Assembly: GCA_009760855.2 (NCBI GenBank)
Contig: WPIO01000011.1
Location: 6,511,001-6,575,000 of the forward strand
Direction: 5' to 3'
Source of the DNA: Cristatella mucedo
Taxonomy: Eukaryota; Bryozoa; Phylactolaemata; Cristatellidae
Length of the DNA stretch: 64,000 nt
Shown: positions 43,530 to 55,095 of the stretch, piece by piece
Layout: each line of letters begins with the position of its first letter
Numbering within the stretch: position 1 is the stretch's first letter
Program-made: the position numbers and the translations under genes
Notes under the pieces: generated by a model
Database searches by the model: none
What the model was told of the DNA's origin: nothing
The model's input: only the letters and a program-made list of their open reading frames with translations

Positions 43530-44160
43530 TGGTGGCACACTGGTCAGCCAGGGCTACCAACTGGGCAAAGCCTGGAAGAAATCGGTAGTTTAAGGAACCG
43601 GCTGTACTGCACCTCCGGCTCACTTTGGAAGATGGTTGCCAGTTGAGCAAAGGATACAGAGCAAAGTTCTTACGCTGACCCACAAGGCCCGCGACGGCTT
43701 GGCTCCTTCGTACCTAGCTGAACTGCGGCACCGGTTTCAGCCTGTTCGTGCCGTCAGGTGCTGTGTGGACAATAAATTAGCTGTCCCATTCCTTTGCTTG
43801 AAGACCGTTGGCGACAGAAGCTTTAGCTCTGCAGGTCCTTGATTGTGGAACTCGCTCCACAATTCTTACGCAACGACATCTCCTCTCCTGCTGCCGACTA
43901 CGGGTCATCCTTTTCAGCGGTCCTGGGCTGCTACTTCTATTCTACTCACTACCTCAACTGCTCTCCTGACTCTGCTATGCTTCCCACTTTCTCTTTGTTG
44001 CATGAGACGAAGTCTGTCGGCTACCGAATGCGTACCGAAAGTCGCTTAGGCTGTGAGTGCACTATACAAAACTCTCCTGCGTAACACCCACGTGGTCTCT
44101 ATGACTTTGTGGAGCTACAGACGAAGATACATCGCATTACATTATACATTCCATTACAAT
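43530..44160 (+). mobile_element. LINE-B 3' half
   Basis: VLTLTHKARDGLAPSYLAEL, VDNKLAVPFLCLKTVGDRSF, then a frame shift and the end RMRTESRLGCECTIQNSP. The 3' UTR has GACTTTGTGGAGCTACAGAC and an ATTACATT tail. Confidence 0.85.
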
Positions 44161-45138
44161 ATATGATACACTTGATGACCAATTGACCAATAGCACGACA
44201 GCAGCATGCAACAGCTGCAGCCACGGTGGTGGGGGGTGGACATCAGGCTGGCTTAGCATAGCCGGCTGCTATAGCTGCCCTCTCACCACACACACATGAG
44301 CTACAGAGAAGGCAAGCCAGGACAGCTGTCGTGATGACACGAGGGACCAAGTGAATAAGCCAGCAGATCAAGTGCAGCCGTTTGGAGGGATAAGTGGCAG
44401 AGCAGTGTTGCTGTCTATTAAATGCAACCCAAAATGAGACCGGTGAGCCACGACCCGTCAATCACGAGCAAGTTCACACACAGCAGTCCAATGATGTGGA
44501 GAATCTCATAGTCTCGAGAAATGTGTGCAGAGGCGCTGGATGCACGATCTCCTTGATTTTGGCCTTGTACTTTAGGTCTTCAAGATTGGCAACTGCGACC
44601 GAGACAGACGAAGCGACCGACGTCTCAGCACAGCCTTTGCCGGCCCCCCCCCCCCCCCGTCTGATCGGGCTGCTGCTGCTTCACATCATTGGCATGAATC
44701 TGAGCACGTCTTACCACCGTAGATCTAGTTGTTGCCTAGTGTTCTGTTTCTACCCTCTCCTCGAATACCAGCCAGCGCACCGGTGCAGGTCTTCTTTCGA
44801 ATACCAACTGCAGTGGCCTGTCGGTAGGGAACGTGGTGGGTGATTTATTGAGATCAGTGCCGACTTAATGCAGTAAGCTCTTTAATAGCCCTTGAATGGC
44901 AGCGGTCAGTCAGCCTGCATCGGGGCAGCATCAGAGAAGTCCGAGGGTGCAGGAGATCGAGCGCTGCTTGCAAGCGCTTCGCACCGAGCCCCTTACATAC
45001 GGTGGCTCCATGTCGTCGAGTCGCCATGGGCTGCGTAGCATCGCAGGCTACGTGCTGGCGCTACCTGCCAACTAAGCTGCACACGCTGACTGCTGCCGAG
45101 GTGGCATGCTCACGCAGTCACGCCTCTTCCTGCTGCAG
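44161..45138 (+). other. Par-6 intron 1, end
   Basis: Non-coding. A poly-C run lies at 44646-44659. The acceptor of exon 2 closes it. Confidence 0.5.
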
Positions 45139-45370
45139 TTTGACGCCGAGTACAGGCGATTCTCAGTGGACGCTTCGAAGACGACCAAGTGCGCCGACTT
45201 TTACAAGCTGGTGGAGACGATCCATAGGCTTAACGGCAAGTCCTTCTTCATCACTTACACCGACTGCCATGGGGACCAGCTGCCCATCAACAACGACGAC
45301 AACTACATGAAGGCCCTGACAAGCGCCTGCCTGGGCAGCGCCGTTCTGCGCATGCAGCTGCAGCGCAAAG
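45139..45370 (+). CDS. par-6: Par-6 exon 2 (PB1 domain)
   Basis: This 232-nt exon runs from TTCCTGCTGCAG|TTTGAC to CGCAAAG|GTGATG. It encodes residues 20-96 of the spliced protein, nearly the entire PB1 domain: FDAEYRRFSVD, DFYKLVETIHRL, FFITYTDCHGDQLP, INNDDNYMKAL, VLRMQLQRK. Its order and length match Par-6 PB1 domains, which bind the PB1 domain of atypical PKC. One base is left at the end (phase 1), completed by exon 3 (G|AG, Glu). No stop or gap occurs, so the domain is intact. Confidence 0.95.
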
Positions 45371-45782
45371 GTGATGGCAGCAGCAGCAGCCGTGTGCCAG
45401 CCACCACACACCGGTCTCCACTTCAGTGCCGGCCTGGCTCTGCACTGATGGTGTGGGCAGTGCCCCCCCCCCACCACCACCACCACCATAAGCCCATGCT
45501 GCTATCGTCCGTCGCTCGCCTCCTCCTTCCGCTGCTTCGCTGGGGATGGGGAATGGACACGAGCAGCCGCGTAGTGGGCATGGCCCTCTCCTCCTCCTCC
45601 TCCTCCGGCCTCTGTCCAGCCTCTCCCCTGCACATTTCGCTCTCCTCTCAGCTAGTCTGGTAATCTAAGCCCGGCTTTCAGTATGCCTGCCTTCTGAACG
45701 TGTGTATCAATACCTTGGCTCAGTTTACTAGTAACTAGGAATGGCTGCTAGGGTCTGCCACTGCTACCAGCCATGTCACAAC

Positions 45783-45805
45783 TGGGGAGAGAGAAAGAGG
45801 AAGAA

Positions 45806-45904
<99 letters not shown>

Positions 45905-45977
45905 CAGAGACAGAGAGAGACACAGAGAGAGAGACACAGAGAGAGACAGAGAGACAGACAGAGAGACAGACAGAAAC

Positions 45978-46008
<31 letters not shown>

Positions 46009-46065
46009 GAGACAGGCAGAGAGACATGGAGAGAGACAGACAGAGCGAGACAGAGGAGGAGTGAA
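45783..46065. repeat. (GA)n/(GACA)n microsatellite
   Basis: About 280 bp, pure GA at first (45806-45885), then mixed with GACA and CA units. Confidence 0.95.
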
Positions 46066-47219
46066 GGGGAGAGAGGAGATAATGGTCTGCACATTTCAAG
46101 TAGTGGGAAAGGGTTGGCAAACCCAATACCCAAACCAGAAACTGTGTGTCAGGTTCATGACAGTAAAGGTCAGCTGCTGCAAGCAACCGACTGCCACTCA
46201 GCACAGCTTGCACCTGGGGGCCCCCCCAGCTGCTCCTGCTCACTGCTCCTAGTCACTGTTCACTGACCTCTCGGGGCAGCTCCAACCGAGCTGCATGCCT
46301 CTTTACACTTGTTTATGCTTGCAAGCCTCTGCTCGCCAGCCCAAGCACCAACGTTCGGTTCACAGCACGTTGGGTACAACATGGTGCAGCCGCACAGAGT
46401 TCTGCTTGCTTTGCTCATGTGCACAATCGACCATCTAGTTAAGTAGTGGCAAACTTGCCTAGCAATGAAGGTTATTGCCATCCTCCTCGTCCTGCTGCCT
46501 CATAGCTGCAGCCGTTGGCGCCGATGAGCACTGCACGCTGCTTGTGCGATGTGTGCTTACGATTGGATGCATGCAGATGTTTGCATGACCAGCACTCGAC
46601 TTCGTTCTACTGGTCTTTACTAAAAGCTCAGCTGCAGTCTGCCCCAGTAGTTAGAAACAGGCTCCGGGTCCGAACATGAAATCTCGCGGTGAGGAGCTGG
46701 CCTACACTGGTACCGAAGAAGCAGCCATGGTGTCAAATGCAGGCCCAACAGCTGAAAAACAAACATGCCACGCAGCAGCACAGGCAGCCTCCTGCTGCCT
46801 GGCAGCCGGTGGGCTGGGCCGCTGGGCCGGCTGACTGCTATGCCTAGGGCTTTCTGCCTGCTCGGGTCAGGTAGCCCTGAAGCAGCAGCAGCAGTGTATC
46901 CACTCCGGTCCCCCAACGAGGCCCCTCCCTCATCTCAATCGAGAGGGCAATTAGTGGACAAAACAGGTGCCTGGTCTGCTTGGCAGCAGTCTAGGCAGCA
47001 TTTTGAGCTGAGGTCATTGCCAAAAGCAACCCGGCTGGGGTTGAGCTAGCTAGGTTAATAGGTGCCAAACATAGCACTGCCCATCGGCTGCTCACCAAGT
47101 AGGCCGACCCCCCCCCCCCCCCGACTCAGAAAAGGCATAGGAATCAAGCACATTGGGCAAGCTTTGGACTAGAGCAGCTGCGAGAGCGATGGTTTGAGAG
47201 TTTCTGAGCTCTCGGTGCT

Positions 47220-47305
47220 GCATAATAATAAAATAATACATTTGTGTAGCGCCCTCGGAGAACTCAATCTCTTTCTAGGCGCTTTCGTTTGCTGCAAAGG
47301 AAGCA
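47220..47305 (-). mobile_element. LINE-A tail
   Basis: AATAATACATTTGTGTAGCG, CTCGGAGAACTCAATCTC and TTGCTGCAAAGGAAGCACG. Confidence 0.8.
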
Positions 47306-47532
47306 CGATAGTCATTCTGACGTCTTAACGTGGGCCGCCTACCTGCAGCCTCGGAGCTGCAGCCGTGCCCCAGGCTTTTAAAGCGGCATCTAGGCAAGGC
47401 GAGAGTGAGAGAGCAAGTGGGAGAGTGGCCTCGACAGATATACCTGAGCTGAGCCTTCTCCAGCCGCGACCCCTCCCCTTCCCCCCCCCCATCGGACGGA
47501 CCACAGAAACGCCCCCTCCTCCACTGGCCGTC

Positions 47533-47566
47533 GTTGCACGGCAGCATAGCTAAGCTGCCGTGCAAC
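47533..47566. repeat. Inverted repeat, 13-bp arms
   Basis: GTTGCACGGCAGC and its exact inverse around an 8-nt loop. Confidence 0.9.
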
Positions 47567-48356
47567 ACTGCTTGGGGCAAAGTCTATGGCAGATGAGTAC
47601 TGGCTGGCAGTCCTGCCCTGCACCGGGCTCTGCGGCGAAGCGCCGAGGCAGCGACTGGCAGCTGCCACATCGAGTTGCCTGGTCTCTCTCGACTGCCCTC
47701 CTTTATGTCGTGCTCCGGCGGCCGCGGCGGCGGCACAGCTCTCCGAGCTGCTTCCATGCTTCCGGGCTGCTGTGACTCGGGGCGCTCGGCAGCAGTGCCT
47801 CTAATCAGTCTCGAATGCTTTGCGGACCACAGAGCATCCAGGTCAAATACTCCGGGAGCCTGCAGGATCTCTGCCGACCGATATCTCCTCCTGAGTTGAG
47901 GCTACTTGAAAAGAAGCAGAAAAACGCACGCATTCCTCCCTAGCAGCAGTTGCTTTGACCATACTTTCTGCGTGCCAAGGCTGCGCTTGCTTGGGAATCA
48001 CTAACCAATTGATGTGCTTCCCGTCTGCAAGGTATACAGTATGTAAAGTGCCTGGGACTTGATTAGTTTTCTCGGAGTGCTATACCAATGTTTTCCCTCA
48101 CACCACCAGCACGAGGGAGCGTGCAGCGGGACCCCTCAAAAGATGCTCTGTGCAAGCAAAATGGAGATCGCACGGCTCCCTGGACCTGTCATTGCTGTCA
48201 TACCGTCTGTCCTTGGTAGCACTCCTTGACTGACGCTGGCCGGGTATTCAGGTTTAGGATTGTCGTGTGTGTCCCGACTTTTTGAACGAGTGGACATTCG
48301 GGTGCATTGTAGAAAAAGAAAAGAATTTAAGGGAGGGGCTTGGCGAGAGGTTCGTC

Positions 48357-48401
48357 GTGCAGCCCTTCGTCTGCAGCTTCTCTGCAGACGAGGGGCTGCA
48401 C
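48357..48401. repeat. Inverted repeat, 20-bp arms, one mismatch
   Basis: GTGCAGCCCTTCGTCTGCAG pairs with 48382-48401 around CTTCT. The single mismatch would be a G-U pair in RNA. Confidence 0.9.
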
Positions 48402-49176
48402 TGTGAATAACTTGTCTTAACTGCTCTATACAGGAGAGTGCTCAGATTTGTACACATAGCGCTGGTGAGTGACACATTATCAGTCGCCCAAATTACCAGG
48501 TGTTGCCTCGGTTCGATCAAGTGCTACAGACGTGTTTTCGTTGTGCACCGTCGCTTGCTGCTCTGGTAATTGCAATGCCCAACGCACGAGAACTCGCTTG
48601 GGCAGGACACGGCTCTGTCTCAAAATTATTGATGCCAAATGCGCCCACCAGCGCGAGTGGAAGCTGTAATTAGCTTCCCTTGCCAAGTGCCTCGACGGAC
48701 TGTGGGTTTCACAGCCCATTGAACCGAGAGCTTTCGGAAACCCGTGCTTGGCCACAAGAGTTGTCCGAAGTGAGCCGCACAGTCGGTCGGCAATTCGCGA
48801 GTCACCAAAGCACGCATCGCCAGCCGTCGTCAAACCAAGGTGACAGCTAACCCCGTTTGTCTGGAAGAGAGGACCCGGAACCCCCCCACGCACGCAAACA
48901 TTCAGCACGCAAACATACAGCGAGATCGACCGAACGCTGCAAGCCGCTTTGGCAGCACATCACCAATCGCCCGCGATCGCTTCGATCTGCTGATCGCACG
49001 ATCGCTTCCCAACGCTCTCGCGACTTTGAACCCTCTCTCCGTGTCTCTCTTCCGAGAAAACTGGCGCCTTAGCTCTCGAGCGCTTCCTTCCTTCCTCAAG
49101 TGCTTCCTCCTTCTGCTGGCGCCCACTGCACCGGCTGCACGCAATATCTGATCGTTCTCCGTTTCCTTCCGCTCAG

Positions 49177-49916
49177 AGGACGCTCCCGCCAACGGCTTCG
49201 GAACGCCGTCGCCGACGTCGCCCAAGCACAAGAAGCTCATGCGACTGCTGTCCGGCGAGGGCAAGATGACGCCTCGTCCCAAGACTACGATAGGCTTCCC
49301 CGAGGACTTCCGGCTTGTGTCGGCCATCGTCGACGTGGACCTCGTGCCGCAGACGCATCGGCGGGTCAAGCTGATGAAGGAGAACTCGTCGCGAGACGCC
49401 CCGCTGGGCTTCTACATACGCCGAAGCGTCAGCACGCGGGTCAAGGCCGACGGCAGCGGGGAAGCAGAGAGAGTGCCAAGCGTCATCATCTCGCGCCTGC
49501 TCCGCGGCGGCCTGGCCGACAGCTCCGGACTGCTGGCCATCGGCGACGAGGTGGTGGAGGTGAATGGCATCAGCGTCGAGGGCAAGTCGATCGACCAGGT
49601 CACGGACATGATGGTGGCCAACAGCTCGAACCTCATCGTCACGGTTCGCCCGATGAATCAGGACAGCTCGGTCAATCGACGCCAGCCCATCACCAAGATG
49701 CCGCTGGCTGCACGACGGTCGAGCCCGGCCACGTTCGGCAGCTCCTCCGAAGCCGCCGTGTACGGCATCGTGACCGGAGGCTGTGGCCGAAGGTCGGGGG
49801 TCAGGCCGACAACGCTTGCCGCGAGCCCAAGTCACGACGACGGCAGCCGAGCCGAAGAGCACGACGGCGAGGAAGAGGAGGACGACGACGACGTGTGCGA
49901 CCACTTGCGCCAATAG
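49177..49916 (+). CDS. par-6: Par-6 exon 3 (semi-CRIB, PDZ, acidic tail)
   Basis: This terminal exon encodes residues 97-342 and ends at TAG (49914-49916). A semi-[21 protein letters not shown] (135-151), precedes the PDZ domain (about 157-257). The PDZ has the ligand-binding loop PLGFYIR (172-178), then [38 protein letters not shown] and LIVTVRP. This CRIB-PDZ pair is diagnostic of Par-6, the adaptor that couples Cdc42-GTP and atypical PKC to apical and anterior polarity complexes (Par-3, Crumbs/Pals1, Lgl). The Pro of the CRIB (138) is kept, while the usual following Pro of DFRPVS is Leu (143). After the PDZ the protein is Ser/Arg-rich and ends with an acidic run ([13 protein letters not shown]). 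The total of about 342 residues suits the family. Confidence 0.96.
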
Positions 49917-50195
49917 CTCTGGCGATGGCCGCCATCTGCTCACGGCAACGGCCGCTAGCCGGCCGGCCCGTCCAAGCCTGACGGCCGCGCTGGCGATTCG
50001 GAGGGCATCCGCTGGCTGAGAGACGGCGAAGTCGGTTCAACTTGCGGCGGCGGTCGAATTCGGCATTGCCTCGCGCCCCACCGCCTCAGGCAGTGCCTAC
50101 GCACGGGCCTCACCTCTGGGGCCTGCTACATCGGGGGGGGGGGGGGCGCCTGCTGGCAAACTGTCGAGCAAGAGAAGCGTGCACGCATGCACGCA

Positions 50196-50240
50196 GGGCA
50201 GTCCAGCTGCTGCTGGCGATCAGCAGCAGCTGGACTGCCC
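50196..50240. repeat. Perfect inverted repeat, 19-bp arms
   Basis: GGGCAGTCCAGCTGCTGCT, loop GGCGATC, then its exact inverse. It lies in the proposed Par-6 3' UTR, so the RNA could form a stable stem. Confidence 0.95.
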
Positions 50241-51383
50241 GTGCTGCCAGCCAGATCGAGAGGAAACCATTTTACCGAGCCACAAACATTGGCAACTTTA
50301 AGGTGCTGATCGGCACATCCGGCTCAATGGCACAATGCTCAAATTGGCTCACGTGCACATATGTAGAACGCTGAAACGTGTGCATTGCCTTTGCGAGACA
50401 TTGCTGCATCGACTCACCATCGCTGCATGAACCAATTGCCATTTCGGAGCTCGGAGCGGATGAGACGATTTGTGCGTGGTGCCTGTGACTTGGGCTTGCT
50501 GCACTACTTGCAAGGCCTCTCGAGCATGCTGATACCCCCTGTCCGAGCGAATGGACTGGGCTGATGCCACCAAGCTAATGGACAGCCAGTCTGAGTTCAG
50601 CCTTGCCTGTAGCTCAAAACGGTGGGGGGCCACTTGTTTTTCTTGCGAATTAAGACCGTGGTCTCTGTCTAGGGGCATGCCAGAACAATCCTCCTTGGCT
50701 TGTCTTGATTAATCAGCTACCACCTTACCGATCTTGGCAGCTGCAGTTGCCTCTCTGTATCCCTCTCTCTCTATCTCTTGTCTCTCTCTTGCTCTCTCTC
50801 TCTCTTGCTCTCTCTCTCTCTCTCGGCTGAAGAAGTCCGGCAGCCTGTCGCTACAGCTAAACTAGTAGCCAGCGACTCAGAAAGTCCAGTCCCTCTTTAG
50901 CAACAGAACAATCAATCCGAAACGTGCACGAAGATAGTAGTGGGAGCATGAGCTGCTCGAGCAGCCAGTGTGTGTGTGTGCTACTGAGGAAGTCCAAGGT
51001 TACAAGAAGCTTGGGTTACTAATGGTCAGCTGGTCCATCGTGCAATTCCCTTCTGAACAGAATGCCAAAGCAGCGCAGCCACTGATGGGCGAGCCCCACT
51101 GGGGGCTATCAGCCAGCACACCGGGATCAGCCCTATCGGTTGGGTTGCCTCAGGCCATATATCTTCCAAAGAAGTGGCAACAATTGTTCATTGGGCGACC
51201 ACTCGATTGTACGATCTGATAGCACTGAAGCCTTGCCATTGCATTTACTTGGCAGACAGTTTGAGGCATGCAACCAGACCATTTTGTCACTGAATCACCA
51301 GTGGGGGAACTCGAGCACTGCCGTTGAGCTGCACGTGGGAATGTTGCAATTTCTGCCACCCAGTTCTGGAGCTAAACCCCGAC

Positions 51384-51389
51384 AATAAA
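51384..51389 (+). promoter_or_regulatory. Poly(A) signal, candidate for par-6
   Basis: First AATAAA on the plus strand after the Par-6 stop, about 1.47 kb downstream. Confidence 0.5.
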
Positions 51390-52269
51390 TGCTGCTTCTG
51401 GGCTGCTGCTAGTTCTGACTTGCGGACATCGGTGCCCACTCTATAGATAATAATGGTGGCATGGCTGACATTGCATGACAGCACGTGACGATACAGCTAT
51501 CCGTGTATATCCTTGCAGCATTCATACATAGAACCAGGTGTGAGACACTGAGCAGTTTCAGAAAAGGCCGCACGATGGTAATCACAAAGGAAATATGTGT
51601 GGAACACTTCAATGCAGACACTACATGATAAGGCCGGCAAACGTGACTCTGCTCAAACAGTAGCACATTCATCTCAGTGGCACCTTCATTCACACATCGC
51701 AGCAGCACATTCCTCTCAGTTGCCATGCATTACGAGAAGCCACTGACTTCAGGTAGATGAAGATCGGCTAAATCGGATGCACGGCTGGTTTCACAAGCTG
51801 CTGCTGCCGATCTTACTGCAACTTAAAGGTCTCGTTGCCATCAAAAGTGTAGGACCGCCGATTCTAGCGTCCAGCAACAACGAGGCACGCTTTCTCTCCT
51901 TAACTAGAAACAGCATGTTATATTTTATTCTTACCATTGTTCAAAACCACTGCTATTGTGGTCTCCCATTCGCAAAGTAGAACAGAGATGAGCTGTATCT
52001 CTATGTGCAGGAAATGAAATAGAAGACTACAAAGGCCTATTGGACACTTAGCTCATTCTTTAGGACAAACGAAGTATCAGTGCTACCATGGTAGCAGTAA
52101 TTTATCATGAAACCTGTTAGCTGTCAGGCTGGGTGGACAAGTGCCATGACTCCATTAACAGCACTAAGCCTCTGCAGTAGTCCTCGAAGGTTGGTTGCAA
52201 TAGCAAGTCCTGGCTTGCAGACAATGCACCACCCCACCCCCGACTCGTAGGGCCTGCTCAAAGTCATAC
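51390..52269. other. Non-coding stretch
   Basis: Nothing recognised. Confidence 0.4.
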
Positions 52270-52555
52270 GGCAGAAGGTAATGTAATGTAATGTATCTCC
52301 GTCTGTAACTCCACAAAGTCATAAAGACCATGTGGGTGTTACGCAGGAGAGTTGTGTATAGTGCACTCACAGCCTAAGCGGCTTTCAGTACACATTCGGT
52401 AGCCAACAGACTTCGTCTCACGCAACAAAGAGAAAGTGGGAAGCATAGCAGAGTCAGGAGAGCAGTTGAGCGAGTGAGTAGCATGGAAGTAGCAGCTCAG
52501 GACCGCTGAAAAGGATGAGCCATAGTCGTCAGTAGGAGAGTAGTTGTCGTTGTGT
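52270..52555 (-). mobile_element. LINE-B 3' end
   Basis: AATGTAATGTAATGTATCTC tail, then CACAGCCTAAGCGGCTTTCA-type coding end; broken off by a LINE-A copy. Confidence 0.85.
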
Positions 52556-53205
52556 AAGAAACCAAGTGTGATTCAGAAATTAGAAAGGCTAACGCTCAAA
52601 ATCTGCTCTGCCAGCATATCTCCTGTTGAATCTGCATGAAATCTAGGTGTCATGTTCCGAAGTGACCTTTCATTACACGACTACATCAGCTCCACGGTCA
52701 ACTCTGCCTACTTTCAGCTACAATACATTGATAAAATTCGAGCTTGATTAGATAAGGATACTACATCTAAATTAGTCCATGCATTTGTGACATCCCGTCT
52801 TGACTTCTTTAGTTCACTGCTTGCTTGCTAGCCTGTGCACTCAAGCACTTACAGCTAGTGCAAAACTCTGCAGCTGGGCTGGTCTGTCTTGAGACACGGT
52901 TGCCACGTGACAGCTTCTGGCCGACCTGCACTGGCTCCCAGTCAAGCAAAGCATCGACTTCAAAGTTTTGAACTCACTTTTAGTCCCTTCATTTTTGACT
53001 CCAGCCTACCTATCAGGTCTACTCCCAACCAGGCTAAGCTTTGTACCACCCATTTTTCAGAATCTAACTGTTTACCTATACCTCGTACAAACCTCAAATC
53101 CTTCGGAGACCGTGCCTATAGTTCGTATGCTCCCAAAGCCTGGAACTCACTCCCGACTTGCGTATCAAGTGTATTATTATTATTATCATTATTATTATTA
53201 AACAA
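52556..53205 (+). mobile_element. LINE-A copy, internally deleted
   Basis: Runs from the 'P-S-M-I-x-K-L' region (GATTCAGAAATTAGAAAGGC) through the HWLP block (CTGGCTCCCAGTCAAGC) to APKAWNSLPTC. It then jumps straight to ATCAAGTGTATTATTATT, losing the 3' UTR. Confidence 0.85.
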
Positions 53206-53343
53206 GAGGTTTCTTTGGTGAAAACGGCTCGAACGGAAATACAATGATACAATCACTCGTAATCACAGACAGATGATTGCAGCCCAAGTGGTTTAATTTA
53301 ACCATCGGAGGTCTGTATTGCTCGACTCATCTCGAACGAATGA

Positions 53344-53455
53344 TAATAATAATACATTTTATATAGCACCCTCAGAGAACTCAATCTCTTTCTAGACACT
53401 TTACATTTGCTGCAAAGGAAGCACGATCGATTGGTTAAGCATTTCATCACAAAGC
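53344..53455 (-). mobile_element. LINE-A tail
   Basis: AATAATACATTTTATATAGC, CTCAGAGAACTCAATCTC, TTTCTAGACACTTTACATTT and GCTGCAAAGGAAGCACGATC. Confidence 0.85.
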
Positions 53456-54741
53456 TTGCCATCACTGCGCATCTGAATAGCTCAGTATTGTAAACTCGTG
53501 TAGTCCACAAGCCACTGACGACATCACTGAACTATTCAAGCCCACGGCTACGGCTTTCAACAAGTCACCAAATCCTGATTGACAACTCCTGAATGAGTTA
53601 GCAAGTTTTTTCATCAACAGCCGTCGAAAATCACCAATTGACCAGTCTGAAATTGAGAGACAGTCCATCATTATTAGTGAGTCACGAGTGACTCCTATTG
53701 AAGTGAAAATTAAAAAAAAACAAAAAGAATCTGTTCACCCTTATTTCCTTCCTTCCCTAAATAAATCAGTAACTTTCACATAGAGAATTCATTCTTCCTA
53801 TCAAACGCAGGACCTTGGATCGTTCATGCCTACTTACTAATGGTAGTGGAACTAACACACTCTCATTTGTTGTCTGTTCCCCCCACATCAACTTCAGCCC
53901 CCCCCCCGAATCAACTTCTATTTTTTCTCCAAACCTGTACTAAATGTACGCCTTTATATGAATTCGGAGACGGACAGTCCGTCCAAAAGTGAATCTCATT
54001 TTGCGACTTTCTATGCAGGGGTGGTCTACCTCCTTGACTTCGAGGTGGAACTGTCTTTTGGCCTACTCCTCTACTTTAAGGATGAACGCGAATCACTAGA
54101 GCCCCTTTTTTAAAACATCCGGGCACTCCAAAGTCACTTTGCAGCCGACTCATTTTATTGCAGTCAAAACCCCAATACTCAGGCTTCCAATTACGTGCCA
54201 CAGTTCAACGGAAAATATAAATCTTCTGGGTATTTGGACTCTAACTTGTTTCCATCCTGCTAACTTTGACGACTCTGCAAATCTTCTCAAATTCTAGTCC
54301 CCTCAACTGTGCTTTCTAAAAGTTCTGAGGTTTTTCCAACGCTACATATTGTAGCAGAGCTTGGTACTGTAGAGCTCTTAGAAAAATAACCCGAGGGAGG
54401 AGGAGAAGTGGCAGGGCAATTTCAGCCACTCGTGGGTGGCCTCCTTTGCTAACATCTCCCTCTAGGTCGAGTGTGCCAGCTAACTAAATGTCTCACGTCA
54501 CTTCCGCCACCACCGCACCTTTCCTGATACTGCTCCTTCCTGCAACTGCTACATACACGCTGCACTTACGGTCCGAAGCACGGGCCTTCGGTGCATTGAA
54601 TGATTTCCCATAGTTCCCAGAATCCGAGAGCAGCAGTGCGTCTATAAAACGTCTGCTGTAGCCTTGTCAGACTTGTCAAGGCGAAATCTCTATATCGAAA
54701 GGAAAACAAGGCCCCGAATAAATATGGGTCATGGTTCAAGA
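53456..54741. other. Unassigned, possibly decayed LINE interior
   Basis: Broken plus-strand frames around 53560-53700 (LLNELASFFINSRRKSPID) and 53980-54110 look vaguely like the segment ahead of a LINE reverse transcriptase. This is too decayed to assign. Confidence 0.3.
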
Positions 54742-54935
54742 CAAGAATAAATAAATAAATCCTAGGTGATTGAACAGCCTCTTTTTGTATAGCGACAGAA
54801 GAGCCTTTACGGCTATCACCACCGCTTGCAGTGGCGATAAAGAATCGCCCACCGCAGGAATCGAACCCCCGACCTCGGGACCGAGGTCGTGAAAGCAACC
54901 ACCTTACCTAGTGTGCCATCACGGTTCGTGGTTGG
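54742..54935 (-). mobile_element. SINE-1, near full length
   Basis: (AATA)n tail, GATTGAACAGCCTCTTTTTG, GCTTGCAGTGGCGATAAAGA, GACCTCGGGACCGAGGTCGT hairpin and ACCTAGTGTGCCATCACGG. By eye about 93% similar to 58795-58982. Confidence 0.9.
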
Positions 54936-54957
54936 AATTTTACCTGGTAAAAAGTAC

Positions 54958-55095
54958 AAGTCAGCTGATCCAACGGTGTCTCATTTACACAGCGGTAGGA
55001 GAGCCTGGGCGGCTGTCAACCTGCTTGCAGCAAGCAATACAAGATTTATGCAGTAGGACTTGAACCCGCGACCTACATCGGGATGAGTGAGCAGC
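54958..55095 (-). mobile_element. SINE-1, old diverged copy
   Basis: AAGTCAGCTGATCCAACGG, CTTGCAGCAAGCAATACAAG and GACTTGAACCCGCGACCTA, directly beside the younger copy. Confidence 0.65.

Larger units (their letters stand above)
45371..49176 (+). other. Par-6 intron 2
   Basis: 3.8 kb. It contains a long (GA)n/(GACA)n microsatellite (45783-46065), a poly-C run (47107-47122), a LINE-A tail on the minus strand (47220-47305), hairpins at 47533-47566 and 48357-48401, and a tail-like scrap at 48035-48095. It closes with TTTCCTTCCGCTCAG. Confidence 0.75.
49917..51389 (+). other. Par-6 3' UTR (proposed)
   Basis: No coding frame is supported. It includes a run of about 13 G near 50135-50147, a perfect hairpin (50196-50240) and a (CT)n tract (50753-50824), and ends at the poly(A) signal. 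Confidence 0.5.
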
